From Mycobacterium sp. MFM001 (lineage in GTDB: Bacteria; Actinomycetota; Actinomycetes; Mycobacteriales; Mycobacteriaceae): DNA of 64,000 nt. This document shows, piece after piece, positions 31,442 to 40,205 of the stretch (positions are counted from its first letter, which is position 1; the number at the start of each line of letters is the position of its first letter). Under the pieces are notes generated by a model, which searched no databases, was not told where the DNA came from, and saw nothing but the letters and a program-made list of their open reading frames with translations. The stretch is taken from positions 124,001 to 188,000 of the forward strand of contig NZ_BFAB01000008.1 in assembly GCF_003402475.1 (NCBI RefSeq), read 5' to 3'. The translations under genes and the position numbers were made by a program.

Positions 31442-32254
31442 ATGGCGACGGAAGCGGCGCATTTCACTCTGGCCGAAAGCGGCGAATTCATCCCCACTCA
31501 ATTTGCGCAAAGCCATTGGGGCGACGACCATCTCAACGGTCCGGCCGTCGTCGGGTTAGCTGCCAGGGAACTCGAACTCACCTGCGGATCACCAGATTTC
31601 ATGCCGGCACGGCTGACGGTGGACTTGTTCAGGGCAGCGCGCGGAGTACCGACGACGGTCGTCGTGCGACAACTGCGCGACGGTCGACGAGTACGCAGCG
31701 GGGAATGCGACGTCTTACAAGACGGACGCACCGTCGCCCGCGCCACACTGCTGCAGTACCGGCGATCCGCTGCGCCACCGGGCCGCCTGTGGACGGCGCC
31801 GGTATCCTTCGAGGCTCCGCCCGAGCTGGATGACACGTCGCTGACGCGGATCGGAAGCGACCAAGGCGGGTGGAGCCGATCGCCGGGCGATCACCAGAAC
31901 GATACACGTAAACGCTTCTACAACCGCGCCATCGAAGTTGTTGCGGGGGAGAAGAACTCGCAGTTCGTTCGGGCTGCGATGGGCGCCGAGGCGACCAGCC
32001 TGGTGACGAATCTCGGCACGAGGGGAGTGGGTTACATCAACGGGGATTTGAGCGTCGCATTGGCCCGTCTGCCGGTCGGAGAATGGATAGGCGTACAGGC
32101 AGACTCGCATTGGGCATCAGACGGAATAGCCGTCGGGACCGCAACGCTTTTCGATCAATCCGGTGCATTCGGATCCGGCATGACCACCGCGGTCGCCAAT
32201 CCGGCAGCACAGATCGATTTCACCAACGATCCATTCCCCCAACGGAGCCCGTAG
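31442..32254 (+). CDS. Thioesterase-superfamily (4HBT_3-like) protein
   Basis: 270 residues resembling double-hotdog acyl-CoA thioesterase-like proteins of mycobacteria. N-terminal half: FIPTQFAQSHWGDDHLNGPAV and ARLTVDLFRAARGVPTTV (substrate-entry and beta-sheet segments); QLRDGRRVRSGECDVLQDG is typical of such proteins; C-terminal half: GVGYINGDLSVALARLPVGEW and DSHWASDGIAVGTATLFDQSG. Probably acts on acyl-CoA or acyl-ACP. An ATG giving MATEAAHFT is preferred over an upstream start 21 bases earlier. Divergent from the TetR gene; no operon partner on its strand. Confidence 0.7.
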   Translation: MATEAAHFTLAESGEFIPTQFAQSHWGDDHLNGPAVVGLAARELELTCGSPDFMPARLTVDLFRAARGVPTTVVVRQLRDGRRVRSGECDVLQDGRTVARATLLQYRRSAAPPGRLWTAPVSFEAPPELDDTSLTRIGSDQGGWSRSPGDHQNDTRKRFYNRAIEVVAGEKNSQFVRAAMGAEATSLVTNLGTRGVGYINGDLSVALARLPVGEWIGVQADSHWASDGIAVGTATLFDQSGAFGSGMTTAVANPAAQIDFTNDPFPQRSP

Positions 32255-32257
32255 CCG

Positions 32258-33235
32258 CTAGGGTGCAGGACTTTGCTCAGCGTCGGCGCCACTGCGGGTC
32301 GTTGCGGTGCCGATGAAGTCGACCGCGGCGCGAATAGCGGGGCGATGCCGCAAAAGTCGGTAGTGCGCCAGCCGGCCGAGCCCCCGGGTGGTCATCAACT
32401 GTGCGCCGGGCCATGAGTCGACAACCTTGCGGCTCGACTCCCAGGGGCTGTCGAGATCGTCGGGATCGTGGATGAGCAGCATCGGCGGGTAGCCGGTACG
32501 GGCGGCAACCCGAACCATGTTGGTTTCTTGCAGCGGCATGTCGATACGGTGCTCGAGACGCCGATGCAGACCCGAGCGAATCCGCGGGCCGAAACCGTGG
32601 CGCGCCGCGAAGAGATCCAGGTAGAGCGGGAACTCGCCCATCGGCGCCAGGAAAACCAAACGGCCGACCTGCGTTCCCCATGCCGCCGCGAAGGTGACGG
32701 CGTTGGCGCCGAGTGAATGGGCAATGACGGCGCGGGCCGGTCCATGAGTGCGGATGACGGCCGCGACGGCCTCGGCGCACTCGATGGCCGTCGTGCGGCC
32801 GGGCGCGAGCACGCCCGGGTCGGACTCGTTGTGACTGGGCAGGTCGAACGCGATAACCCGATGCCCTGACTCGACGAGCGGGTTGATGAACACGCCCAAG
32901 TGCGGACGACGACCACCCCACCCGTGTACCAGGTAGACCGGCGGACCGTCGCCCCATGATTCGCCGACGATCCGGTGCCCGTCCCAGTAGGCCTCCAACG
33001 GCTCGCCCGGAGGGACGCCTGGCGGCATACGCAGGCTCGACTCGATCACGGGCGGGGTACACCACAGCTCGACGGCCCACCGCGATCCCAGGCCAGGCGC
33101 GAGTCGCTCCAACAACCAAAAGGTCCTGCGCACCCAGCCGGCCACTGGCGGCTGGACACCGGAACCGTTGACGTCGAGGGCAACCCCCGAAGCCCGTGCC
33201 GGCGCGGACGCGGTATCGCCGTTTGCTTCGGTCAT
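32258..33235 (-). CDS. Alpha/beta hydrolase
   Basis: 325 residues. PPVYLVHGWGGRRPHLGVF provides the oxyanion region, AHSLGAN the nucleophile Ser in GxSxG-like context, LIHDPDDLD the acid region and the late His (LAHYRLLRH) the probable base. Such hydrolases in mycobacteria act on lipid or xenobiotic esters. No signal peptide. It converges on the thioesterase-like gene (3 bases between stops). Confidence 0.8.
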   Translation of the reverse strand: MTEANGDTASAPARASGVALDVNGSGVQPPVAGWVRRTFWLLERLAPGLGSRWAVELWCTPPVIESSLRMPPGVPPGEPLEAYWDGHRIVGESWGDGPPVYLVHGWGGRRPHLGVFINPLVESGHRVIAFDLPSHNESDPGVLAPGRTTAIECAEAVAAVIRTHGPARAVIAHSLGANAVTFAAAWGTQVGRLVFLAPMGEFPLYLDLFAARHGFGPRIRSGLHRRLEHRIDMPLQETNMVRVAARTGYPPMLLIHDPDDLDSPWESSRKVVDSWPGAQLMTTRGLGRLAHYRLLRHRPAIRAAVDFIGTATTRSGADAEQSPAP

Positions 33236-33405
33236 GTTGCGCGATCCTAACCTGCGGCGATCTAACCGCGCCGCAGCGGATTGACTCTCATCGGGCTAGA
33301 AAGGGGCCGCGCTTGCGCAGGCTGGTGATTGCGTAGTCGGCCTAGTGGGTAGTCCTCTGACACTGACGTCCGGCTTGGGCTGGGCGCTTCTGATGGGAGG
33401 GCTCG

Positions 33406-33720
33406 ATGAACATGTTCGTTCGCCGAATGGCGTGCGCCGTTGCGGTGGCGTTGGCGCCCATGACGTATGTGGCAGCAGTGTCGCCCGGCGTGGGCTCGGC
33501 TCAACCCCCTGATTGCGGTCCTGGCAATTGGTGGAATCCGGGTGCCAATGCTTGCCAGCCCACAGCGCCCCCTGACTGCGGTGCGGGTAACTGGTGGAAT
33601 CCGGGAGCCAACGCGTGCCAGCCTGTGACGCCGCCGCCACCGCCTGACTGCGGGCCGGGCAACTGGTGGAATCCAGGCGCCAATGCCTGCCAGCCCGTGG
33701 CGCCGCCACCGCCCCAGTAA
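33406..33720 (+). CDS. Small secreted protein with three CGxGNWWNPGANAC repeats
   Basis: 104 residues. A signal peptide (about 1-32: positively charged start, hydrophobic AVAVALAPMTYVAAV, cleavage near GSA) is followed by three nearly identical 18-residue units at 35-52, 56-73 and 80-97, each PDCGxGNWWNPGANACQP, separated by Pro-rich spacers. Each unit has two Cys 13 residues apart, suggesting one disulfide per unit, and a Trp-Trp pair. GGAGGG precedes the ATG. Extracellular or cell-wall-associated; no function recognised. The coding repeats are visible as near-identical DNA at about 33508-33560, 33572-33625 and 33644-33698. Confidence 0.75.
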   Translation: MNMFVRRMACAVAVALAPMTYVAAVSPGVGSAQPPDCGPGNWWNPGANACQPTAPPDCGAGNWWNPGANACQPVTPPPPPDCGPGNWWNPGANACQPVAPPPPQ

Positions 33721-33953
33721 CGGGTCGGAGCGTCACTGACCGGTAGATCTCACTGTTACGAAGCCGCCGAATAGCACTGCGCCCCAGCCGATTTCGTCAC
33801 AGTGGCGATTTGCGGTGGCTTCGGTTGCTGGTATTCGCAACGCACATCAAGCCGGTGGCGTACCGACTCAACCAGCTTGGGCCTCAAAACATTTGGCCCG
33901 AGCACAAGCCGCACCGCTCGAACTGGTAACGGTGCATGTTCAAGAGGTGCGAG
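33721..33953. other. Intergenic stretch, no gene recognised
   Basis: No reading frame here shows family motifs. Together with 33954-34246 it makes a 526-base interval whose only recognisable content is the broken MazF-like fragment described next. Confidence 0.5.
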
Positions 33954-34126
33954 TTACTGCGGGTGGTGCAGGAAGTCGTCAAGCCAGCGCCCAATCTGGC
34001 GCAGACATTCTGGCTCGACGCTGCCGGCGCGACCGGTGATTCGGCTGTAGCTGATCGTGCGGGGCTGTTCGGTCATTGCCCACGTCGGTTTCGGCAGGCG
34101 TAGCCGCCCAGTGAGTCGGACGTGGT
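33954..34126 (-). pseudogene. C-terminal remnant of a MazF/PemK-type toxin
   Basis: The minus-strand frame ending at 33954 reads HVRLTGRLRLPKPTWAM then TEQPRTISYSRITGRAGSV and RWLDDFL. It lines up with the C-terminal half of the intact MazF at 46920 (TSYARCDQLRVVSVDRL, then a final helix). The N-terminal half (the GEVxxVDL and RPGVVVS region) is missing: upstream sequence turns into a low-complexity Pro-rich run, and no antitoxin gene is adjacent. A truncated toxin remnant is the best reading; it is short, so chance similarity is not excluded. Confidence 0.45.
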
Positions 34127-34246
34127 GGGGCGCGGGGGGAGAGGGAGGAAGGCTCATCGATCACCGGCTACGTGTGTCGAACCCGGTGTGGCCCGTTGAG
34201 CTGAAATCTGCATCGATTGAGCGCTGTCGCGCGTACCCTGGCCGGT

Positions 34247-34471
34247 ATGGTCAAGACCAAGACCTGCGCACATTGCGGCCACACGTTCGAACCGAATAAC
34301 TGGCAGCGGGATCTGTCTGATCCGGAGTGGCTTCCGGAGGCATCCGCCTATTGTTCGCATGAATGCAGTGACCAGTTCCATCGCGAAATGGTGCATTGCT
34401 GCTCGACTCACGTGAAAGAGAAGGCTCGGCGCGAAGCCGCCAAAACGGCGCAAGTAACGGGCACCCGATAA
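34247..34471 (+). CDS. Small zinc-ribbon-like protein
   Basis: 74 residues. Two metal-binding-like pairs are present, CAHCGHTF near the N-terminus and YCSHECSDQFH in the middle, suggesting a treble-clef or zinc-ribbon fold; WLPEASAYCSHEC resembles DUF2256-like or FCS-type zinc fingers. An ATG starting MVKTKTCAHCG is used; the in-frame sequence before it is not convincing. Probably cytosolic. Function not recognised. Confidence 0.55.
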   Translation: MVKTKTCAHCGHTFEPNNWQRDLSDPEWLPEASAYCSHECSDQFHREMVHCCSTHVKEKARREAAKTAQVTGTR

Positions 34472-34502
34472 CCCGCAACCAGCGGCGTGTGGTGTGCTGG
34501 AT

Positions 34503-37439
34503 CTACGTCTGCGGATCCGGCGCGACTGCGTGCCGCGGTTGGTGCATCAGTGCACGAACCAGTGGGCGCGGCCCGACGGACCTAAGCATCTGGCTGGCCG
34601 GGCGGACCCGTACCCGCTTTGGCCACCAGAACCAGCGTCCCATCACGGTCATGATCGATGGCGTGATGAGCGATCGGACGACGAAGGTGTCGAACATGAG
34701 GCCGATGCCGATTGTCGTGCCGAATTGGCCGATCGCCCGCAGATCGCTGGTGATCATCATGGCCATGGTGACGGCGAATACCACACCGGCGGCAGTCACC
34801 ACCGGGCCGGTAACACCCATGCCGCGGATGAGTCCCGTTTTCAGGCCCGCTCCGATCTCTTCCTCGATCCGGGACACCAGCATCAAGTTGTAATCCGACC
34901 CCACCGCCAAGAGCACGATTAGCGCGAATTCGGTTGCCACCCAATGTAACTGGAAATCGCCGAGATGCTGCCAGATCAGTGTCGAGAACCCGAAGGCGGC
35001 GCCCAGCGACATTACGATCGTGCCGACGATGACGCCCGCAGCGACCAAAGCGCGGGTGACGAGCACCATGATGATGAAGATGAGCACGATCGAGGCCACC
35101 GCGGCGATCATCAGGTCGTACTTGGCGCCGTTGGCGATGTCGTAAAACGTCGCAGCCGTACCGCCGAGATAGATGTCGGCGTTCTCCAGCGAGGTGAGTT
35201 TCAGCGCCTCCTTGGCAGCTTGGCGCTCCTGGTCGACGGACGCGATTCCCTTCGTTGTCGCCGGATCCACTGCGTGGGTGATGATGAAGCGGGCGGCCTT
35301 GCCGTCCGGCGACACCATCAAGCTCAACCCCAGCAGGAAATCCGGGTTTTGGAAGATCTCGGGCGGCAGATAGAACAGACTCTCCACCTGAGAGTCGTTG
35401 AAGGACTTGCCCATCACAGCGTTCGTGTCGGTCAGCCGATCGAACTGATCGATCAGGCTGTCGAACGTGCTGTAGATGGTCAGGGTCGTATCCCGGATCG
35501 CCGTCGACGTGCCGATAATCTGGGGGATGATCACCAGCAGTTCGTGCGTGGCTGCGGCCGTGTGGCCGAGGTCGTTGGTGAGGTTGTGGAACTGCTCGGC
35601 GAGCTGATCGAACCCGTCCAATGCGTCGAACAGCGATCGCAGCGACCAGCAGACCGGGATGTCGAAGCAGTGCTTCTCCCAATAGAAGTAACTGCGGATC
35701 GGTCTCCAGACGTCGTCGAAATCCGCAATATGGTCGCGGATTTCGTCCGTGATGGCCGCTGTGTTCGCCGCGGTTTTCGCGCTGTCATCCGCGGCGTTCG
35801 CGAGTTCCTGGGTCACGGTGTAGGTGCGCTGCAAGAGGGAGATCAGGGTGTCGAGGTCACCGACGATCTTCTTGATGTCGGCGATACGGTCCTTCAGATA
35901 GTTCAGGTTGCTGCGGATCGGCGCGCTTTGCACACTGAGCTGGAACGGAATGGACCCGTCTTGGATTGGCGGGCCGAGAGGTCTGGTGATGCTCTGCACC
36001 CGTTCGATGCCCGGCACCCGGAAGATGGCGCCGGCGATCTTGTCCAGGACCAGCATGTCTCTGGGATTGCGCAGATCGTGGTCCGATTCGATCATCAGCA
36101 GGTCCGGGTTCAAACGGGCCTGGGTGAAGTGTTGATCGGCCGCGGTGTACGCCTGCACCGAGGAAGCGCTCTGCGGCAAGTAGTACAGGTCGTTGTAGCG
36201 CGGGGTGAAGCCCATCAAGCCAATGGCGCCGACGAGCGCCAGGATGACGGACGTAGCGAGGATGGGCGCCGGCCACCGCACGATGGCCGTTGCCAGACGG
36301 CGCCACCGGGTGTAGTTGAACTCGCGTTTCGGGTCGAAAAGGCCGAAGCGGCTTGCGATCACGATCAACGCCGGCGTCAGGGTTACCCCGGCTGCCACCA
36401 CCACCAGCAGACCGACTGCGCACGGAAACGCCAGCGAACTGAAGTATGGCAGCCGGGTGAATTTCAGACAGGCCAGCGCCCCCACAATGGTCAGGCCCGA
36501 GCCCAATACCACCTTGCTGACACCGGAGAAGGTGTCGTAATAGGCGGCTTCGCGGTCCAGCCCTCGTTCGCGGCCCTCCTGGTAGCGGCCGACCATGAAG
36601 ATCGCGTAGTCGGTACCAGCCGCGATGGCCAGTGCCGTCAGCAAGTTCACGGCAAAGGTCGAAAGTCCCATGATGCCGGTGTCGCCCAGCAGTGCCACCA
36701 CACCACGGCCAGTGGCCAATCCGACGAACAGGATGACCATCGTCAGCAGCACCGTGCCGATGGATCGGTAAACGAACATCAGCATGATCGCGATGACGAT
36801 GATCGTGATGATCGTCATCCTGGCCAGGCTCTTGTTGCCGACAACGATCGTGTCGGCGGTCAGTGCTCCCTGACCGGCGACGTAAGCCTTCACCCCGGGC
36901 GGCGGCTTCGAGTCCGCCACAATCTGTCGAACCGAGGCAACCGATTTGTCGCCGACGGCTCCGCCTTGGTCACCGCGCAGGTTGACCTGGACGTAGGCGG
37001 ACTTGTGGTCGTAGCTCTCGACACCCGAGGCGGTGAAACGCTGTCCCCAGAAATTCAGCGCATGCTCGACGTGTTCGGTGTCCTGCTGCAGCTTGTTGAC
37101 CAGATCGTCGTAATACCGGTGGGCGTCTTGGCCGAGAGGTTTCTCACCGACCAGGGTCACCAGGACGAGGTTGTCGGAGTCGTACTCCTTGAATTTCTCG
37201 CCGATGTGCTTCATCCCGGTCACCGAAGGCGCGTCGGATGGCGAGAGCGGCACCGAGACGTCCTCGGCGACCTTCTCCAACTGTGGGACGAAGACGTTGA
37301 CGCCGACCGCGATCAGCAGCCAGGACACGACGATCGGCAGCGCCAAGACGCGGATGATGCGGGCCACCCGCGGTTTGCGCTCAAGCTCGTAGTCCGGCGC
37401 GACGGGGATTTCGTCCGTGTCGCTCATATCGTCGGTCAC
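34503..37439 (-). CDS. MmpL-family RND lipid transporter
   Basis: 978-residue inner-membrane transporter of the MmpL/RND superfamily, which exports lipids or siderophores to the periplasm. N-terminal helix VLALPIVVSWLLIAVGVNVF, a large periplasmic loop (about 55-195), five helices (about 205-370), a second large loop (about 430-760) with a coiled-coil-like section and a Cys-containing segment (CFDIPVCW), and a second helix set (about 765-945). The proton-relay Asp-Tyr pairs are in AAGTDYAIFMVGRYQEGR and AVGSDYNLMLVSR. The GTG start overlaps the mmpS stop (GTGA). Which MmpL it equals cannot be said from sequence. Confidence 0.9.
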   Translation of the reverse strand: MTDDMSDTDEIPVAPDYELERKPRVARIIRVLALPIVVSWLLIAVGVNVFVPQLEKVAEDVSVPLSPSDAPSVTGMKHIGEKFKEYDSDNLVLVTLVGEKPLGQDAHRYYDDLVNKLQQDTEHVEHALNFWGQRFTASGVESYDHKSAYVQVNLRGDQGGAVGDKSVASVRQIVADSKPPPGVKAYVAGQGALTADTIVVGNKSLARMTIITIIVIAIMLMFVYRSIGTVLLTMVILFVGLATGRGVVALLGDTGIMGLSTFAVNLLTALAIAAGTDYAIFMVGRYQEGRERGLDREAAYYDTFSGVSKVVLGSGLTIVGALACLKFTRLPYFSSLAFPCAVGLLVVVAAGVTLTPALIVIASRFGLFDPKREFNYTRWRRLATAIVRWPAPILATSVILALVGAIGLMGFTPRYNDLYYLPQSASSVQAYTAADQHFTQARLNPDLLMIESDHDLRNPRDMLVLDKIAGAIFRVPGIERVQSITRPLGPPIQDGSIPFQLSVQSAPIRSNLNYLKDRIADIKKIVGDLDTLISLLQRTYTVTQELANAADDSAKTAANTAAITDEIRDHIADFDDVWRPIRSYFYWEKHCFDIPVCWSLRSLFDALDGFDQLAEQFHNLTNDLGHTAAATHELLVIIPQIIGTSTAIRDTTLTIYSTFDSLIDQFDRLTDTNAVMGKSFNDSQVESLFYLPPEIFQNPDFLLGLSLMVSPDGKAARFIITHAVDPATTKGIASVDQERQAAKEALKLTSLENADIYLGGTAATFYDIANGAKYDLMIAAVASIVLIFIIMVLVTRALVAAGVIVGTIVMSLGAAFGFSTLIWQHLGDFQLHWVATEFALIVLLAVGSDYNLMLVSRIEEEIGAGLKTGLIRGMGVTGPVVTAAGVVFAVTMAMMITSDLRAIGQFGTTIGIGLMFDTFVVRSLITPSIMTVMGRWFWWPKRVRVRPASQMLRSVGPRPLVRALMHQPRHAVAPDPQT

Positions 37440-37858
37440 GCGGATTTGTCCAAGCAGGAAACCTGAGCGTCCCGGGTGTTGACCTGCTGTTCGTCGACCA
37501 GTCTGCCGTCGACGGTGATTCGGCAGCCGATCGACGGGCTGTCACCTTGGGCGACGACATAGGCAAAGATTCCGGGCATCTGGGCGACGATCGTCTTCGA
37601 CCACGGCAATGTGGTGAAGGTGGCCTTCTGCGGTAGCGCCTCGGCATCCATCCAGTTGACGACGCCGGTCGTCCCGGGGGGTCCCAGGATTTCGTAGATG
37701 GCGGTCTTGGCCGCGTACGGCGGGGTCGCATCGCGGGGATCGGGCTTGGGCAGGCCGGGTCCTGGGAAGACGCCATTGAGCCGGAATACTGCAACTCCGC
37801 CGATGATCAGTGCGACGACCACGACCAGCGGAACCCACGCCCGCTTGAGAATTGTCAA
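37436..37858 (-). CDS. MmpS-family accessory protein
   Basis: 140 residues. One N-terminal membrane helix (AWVPLVVVVALIIGGVAVFRL) and a periplasmic beta-sandwich domain with YEILGPPGTTGVVNWMDAEA, LPWSKTIV and GCRITVDGRLVDEQ, all characteristic of MmpS proteins, which work with the cognate MmpL. GGAGGCGCG lies shortly upstream of the start. Translationally coupled with the mmpL gene. Confidence 0.92.
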   Translation of the reverse strand: MTILKRAWVPLVVVVALIIGGVAVFRLNGVFPGPGLPKPDPRDATPPYAAKTAIYEILGPPGTTGVVNWMDAEALPQKATFTTLPWSKTIVAQMPGIFAYVVAQGDSPSIGCRITVDGRLVDEQQVNTRDAQVSCLDKSA

Positions 37859-38258
37859 GACCGCGCCTCCTGCCTAGAAATGCTCGAACAGCCAGTATCA
37901 AAGGACCTCGTCACGTGCGCCACGGCTAGCCGAACACCATGGCTTCGTAGTTAATTCCTGCGGTGCGCCTTCGCTTCGGAGCCGCCCTGCAATCGGTCCG
38001 CATGGACACTGTCCGATCCGAGGAATGTTGACAGTGCGCTGAGCCCGTGACGGGGCGGCTCTCAGTTAGCCGCGGAACGTTCGCAGCCAAACCGTCCCGA
38101 AATACATCCGAGTGTCGGCGGAACTGCAGGAAACCTGAGAGTGCCGGATCAGCTCCAACGTGTCCGCGGCGCATCGGCCACAGGGGAGCCACCGTCGCGC
38201 ACCAGCTCTATCGGTCGCATTTAGCCGGCACAGTCGGCCGTTCGAAGCGAAACACTCG
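37859..38258. other. 400-base intergenic region upstream of mmpS
   Basis: Lies between the start of mmpS and the stop of the sulfotransferase gene. It presumably carries the mmpSL promoter and the end of the sulfotransferase operon transcript. I see no gene, strong inverted repeat or regulator site in it. Confidence 0.5.
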
Positions 38259-39443
38259 TCACGCTTTGGCCTCCAGTTCGATGGGGAAGGTGTCGAGGTA
38301 CTCCGCAAAGGTGGGTTGGAGCGCATCTACAGTCAGCGAGTACTCCTCGAGGCTGTAGGTGTTGGTCCCGTAGTGATCTTGGGGGTGAGCCGTGAGCCAG
38401 GCACGCATCCGGTTCTCGGTTTCCTCGGTGAGCGGATCGCCCGCCCAGGCGTAGATGCGGCGCATGACGTCGAGCGGGTCGCGCATCATCTCGGAGTAGT
38501 ACATGTGGAAGAAGCGGTCGTCGCCGATGCGTTCACGCGCCCGCAGTGGCCTGTCGACGTGGTAGCTCATCTGCCACTGAGCCTTCCGTCCCATGTCTGG
38601 GAGATCGATCGAATCAGGTTGCAGTGTCAGCTTTTTGGGCAGCTTCCAGAGATTGGCCAACGACCCGGTTGCGCGGTAGGGGTCGCGGTGCGCCCAGATG
38701 AGTCGAGCGTCGGGGAACACCTTGAGTAGTGACTCGATGTGCACGGAGTGGGACGGCATCTTCAAGCTCCACGTTCCGGGGGCGGCGGACTGGAGCACCT
38801 GCAGATATCGCTTCTGATATTCGTAGGTGGTCGTCATGTCCGCCTTTTCGAACAACCACTCGGCGTACCGCGACGTCTTCATGAACGCATCCCACGACAA
38901 GCCCTTGAAATCCTGGTTGTGGATGAACATGCACTCGGTCGGACCGTCGGCGTCTTCCCAGTGTGGGACGGACATGTGAGCGCTGCGCAGCGCATTGAGC
39001 AGCTGGTTCTGCTCCTCGATCAGCGCCAGGCACCGCGGGTCGGTGCGCAGGGTGTCGCTGGTGGCCGGGGGGATCGGATGGACACACTCCCAGTGCAGTA
39101 GCGACCGCCGAGCCGGGTCCTGGTCGAGCAGGTAACTGATCACAGTCGTACCCGTGCGAGGCATGCCCAGTATGAAGATCGGGCGCTCGACGGATGCGTC
39201 GAGAACCTCGGGGTGTTTCTCGGCGTAATCATCTACTTGGAGGCGGCGTGCGAGCGCTTTGACGGAGTTGTCGATGATGTAGTCCCGACCGTGTGCGCTG
39301 AACGCAGTCGACGTGGCGAGTTCATCGAGCATGATGTCGAGTCCTGGGCGCCACGACTCGGACTGCGTTTGCGAAACGCCGGTCGCCTCTATGGCAAGAC
39401 GCAGCACGTCGTCTGACGTTGTCACGTCATCGAATTGGCTCAT
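38259..39443 (-). CDS. Sulfotransferase (Sulfotransfer_3 type)
   Basis: 394 residues. PIFILGMPRTGTTVISYLLDQ contains the 5'-phosphosulfate-binding loop for PAPS, and RLIWAHRDPYRATGSLANLW the 3'-phosphate-binding motif. LKMPSHSVHIESLLKVFPDA is typical of mycobacterial Sulfotransfer_3 proteins. It would transfer sulfate from PAPS to a hydroxyl group of a sterol, lipid or other small molecule. Last gene of the minus-strand operon, 12 bases after the SDR. Confidence 0.85.
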   Translation of the reverse strand: MSQFDDVTTSDDVLRLAIEATGVSQTQSESWRPGLDIMLDELATSTAFSAHGRDYIIDNSVKALARRLQVDDYAEKHPEVLDASVERPIFILGMPRTGTTVISYLLDQDPARRSLLHWECVHPIPPATSDTLRTDPRCLALIEEQNQLLNALRSAHMSVPHWEDADGPTECMFIHNQDFKGLSWDAFMKTSRYAEWLFEKADMTTTYEYQKRYLQVLQSAAPGTWSLKMPSHSVHIESLLKVFPDARLIWAHRDPYRATGSLANLWKLPKKLTLQPDSIDLPDMGRKAQWQMSYHVDRPLRARERIGDDRFFHMYYSEMMRDPLDVMRRIYAWAGDPLTEETENRMRAWLTAHPQDHYGTNTYSLEEYSLTVDALQPTFAEYLDTFPIELEAKA

Positions 39444-39455
39444 TGAAGGGCGCTC

Positions 39456-40205
39456 CTAGACCGTCAGGTAGCCGCCGTCGACGGCGACAGTCGTTCCGGT
39501 GATGTAGGACGCAGCGTCGCTGCACAGGAAGAGAACAGTCGGCGAGATTTCCTCAGCGAGGCCCATCCGGTTCATCGGCGTGTGCCGCATCTCCACCTCG
39601 AGCGCTTCGGGGAAATCGAGAACCGGCGCGGTCATTCTCGTTTTGATGAGCCCCGGCGCTACCGCGTTGACGCGGATGCCGTCGTCGACCCAGCGTCGCG
39701 CGAGGTTCTTGGTGAAGGCCACCATGCCGGCCTTCGACGAGCTGTAGGCAGGCACCAGCACGGCAGAGACGAACGCAGACATTGAAACGATCGAGACGAC
39801 GCTGCTGCCGCCCGCCAAGGTGCTGGCCCGGAGCCGTTCGTGACATGCCATGGTCAGCCGCATGTGCGCAAACATGTTGACCGCCACCGAACCCGCATAT
39901 CCTTCGGGGTCCCATTCGTCCTTCTGGGCGGCGTATGGTGCGCCCCCGTTGTTGACCAAGATGTCGAGGTCGCCGAGCGATTCGGGAAGGGCGTCAATCG
40001 AATCGGTGTCGGACTGCTGGCATTGGACGAAGGTCAGGCCCGTGAGATCGACGTCCGGATAGTCCGACGCATTGGCTCGCGTTCCCGTGACGGTGACCTT
40101 CGCGCCCGCGGCGGCGAAGTCGGACGCGATGGCGTAGCCGATTCCGCTGGTGCCTCCGGTCACCAAGACGTTGGCTCCGGAGAAGTCGAACTTGATCGAG
40201 TTCAT
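39456..40205 (-). CDS. SDR-family oxidoreductase
   Basis: 249-residue classical SDR. VLVTGGTSGIGYAIA (cofactor), LVNNGGAP (NNAG-like with a Gly), catalytic Ser in SIVSMSAFVS, YSSSKAG (YxxxK), NAVAPGLIKT and ASYITGTTVAVDGGYL. Probably oxidises or reduces a secondary alcohol. ATG overlaps the stop of the metallo-hydrolase gene by 4 bases. Confidence 0.88.
   Translation of the reverse strand: MNSIKFDFSGANVLVTGGTSGIGYAIASDFAAAGAKVTVTGTRANASDYPDVDLTGLTFVQCQQSDTDSIDALPESLGDLDILVNNGGAPYAAQKDEWDPEGYAGSVAVNMFAHMRLTMACHERLRASTLAGGSSVVSIVSMSAFVSAVLVPAYSSSKAGMVAFTKNLARRWVDDGIRVNAVAPGLIKTRMTAPVLDFPEALEVEMRHTPMNRMGLAEEISPTVLFLCSDAASYITGTTVAVDGGYLTV

Noticed and set aside
33500..33700. CRISPR-like regular repeats
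   Set aside because: The three repeats are in frame and encode the GNWWNPGANAC modules of a secreted protein; spacers are Pro-coding, not unique spacers.
34965..37466. 833-codon plus-strand open frame
   Set aside because: It is exactly antisense to mmpL/mmpS, has no family motifs and low-complexity Arg/Gln/His-rich sequence; high GC makes long antisense frames common.
37926..38192. 88-codon minus-strand frame between mmpS and the sulfotransferase gene
   Set aside because: No motif and a composition typical of random high-GC frames.
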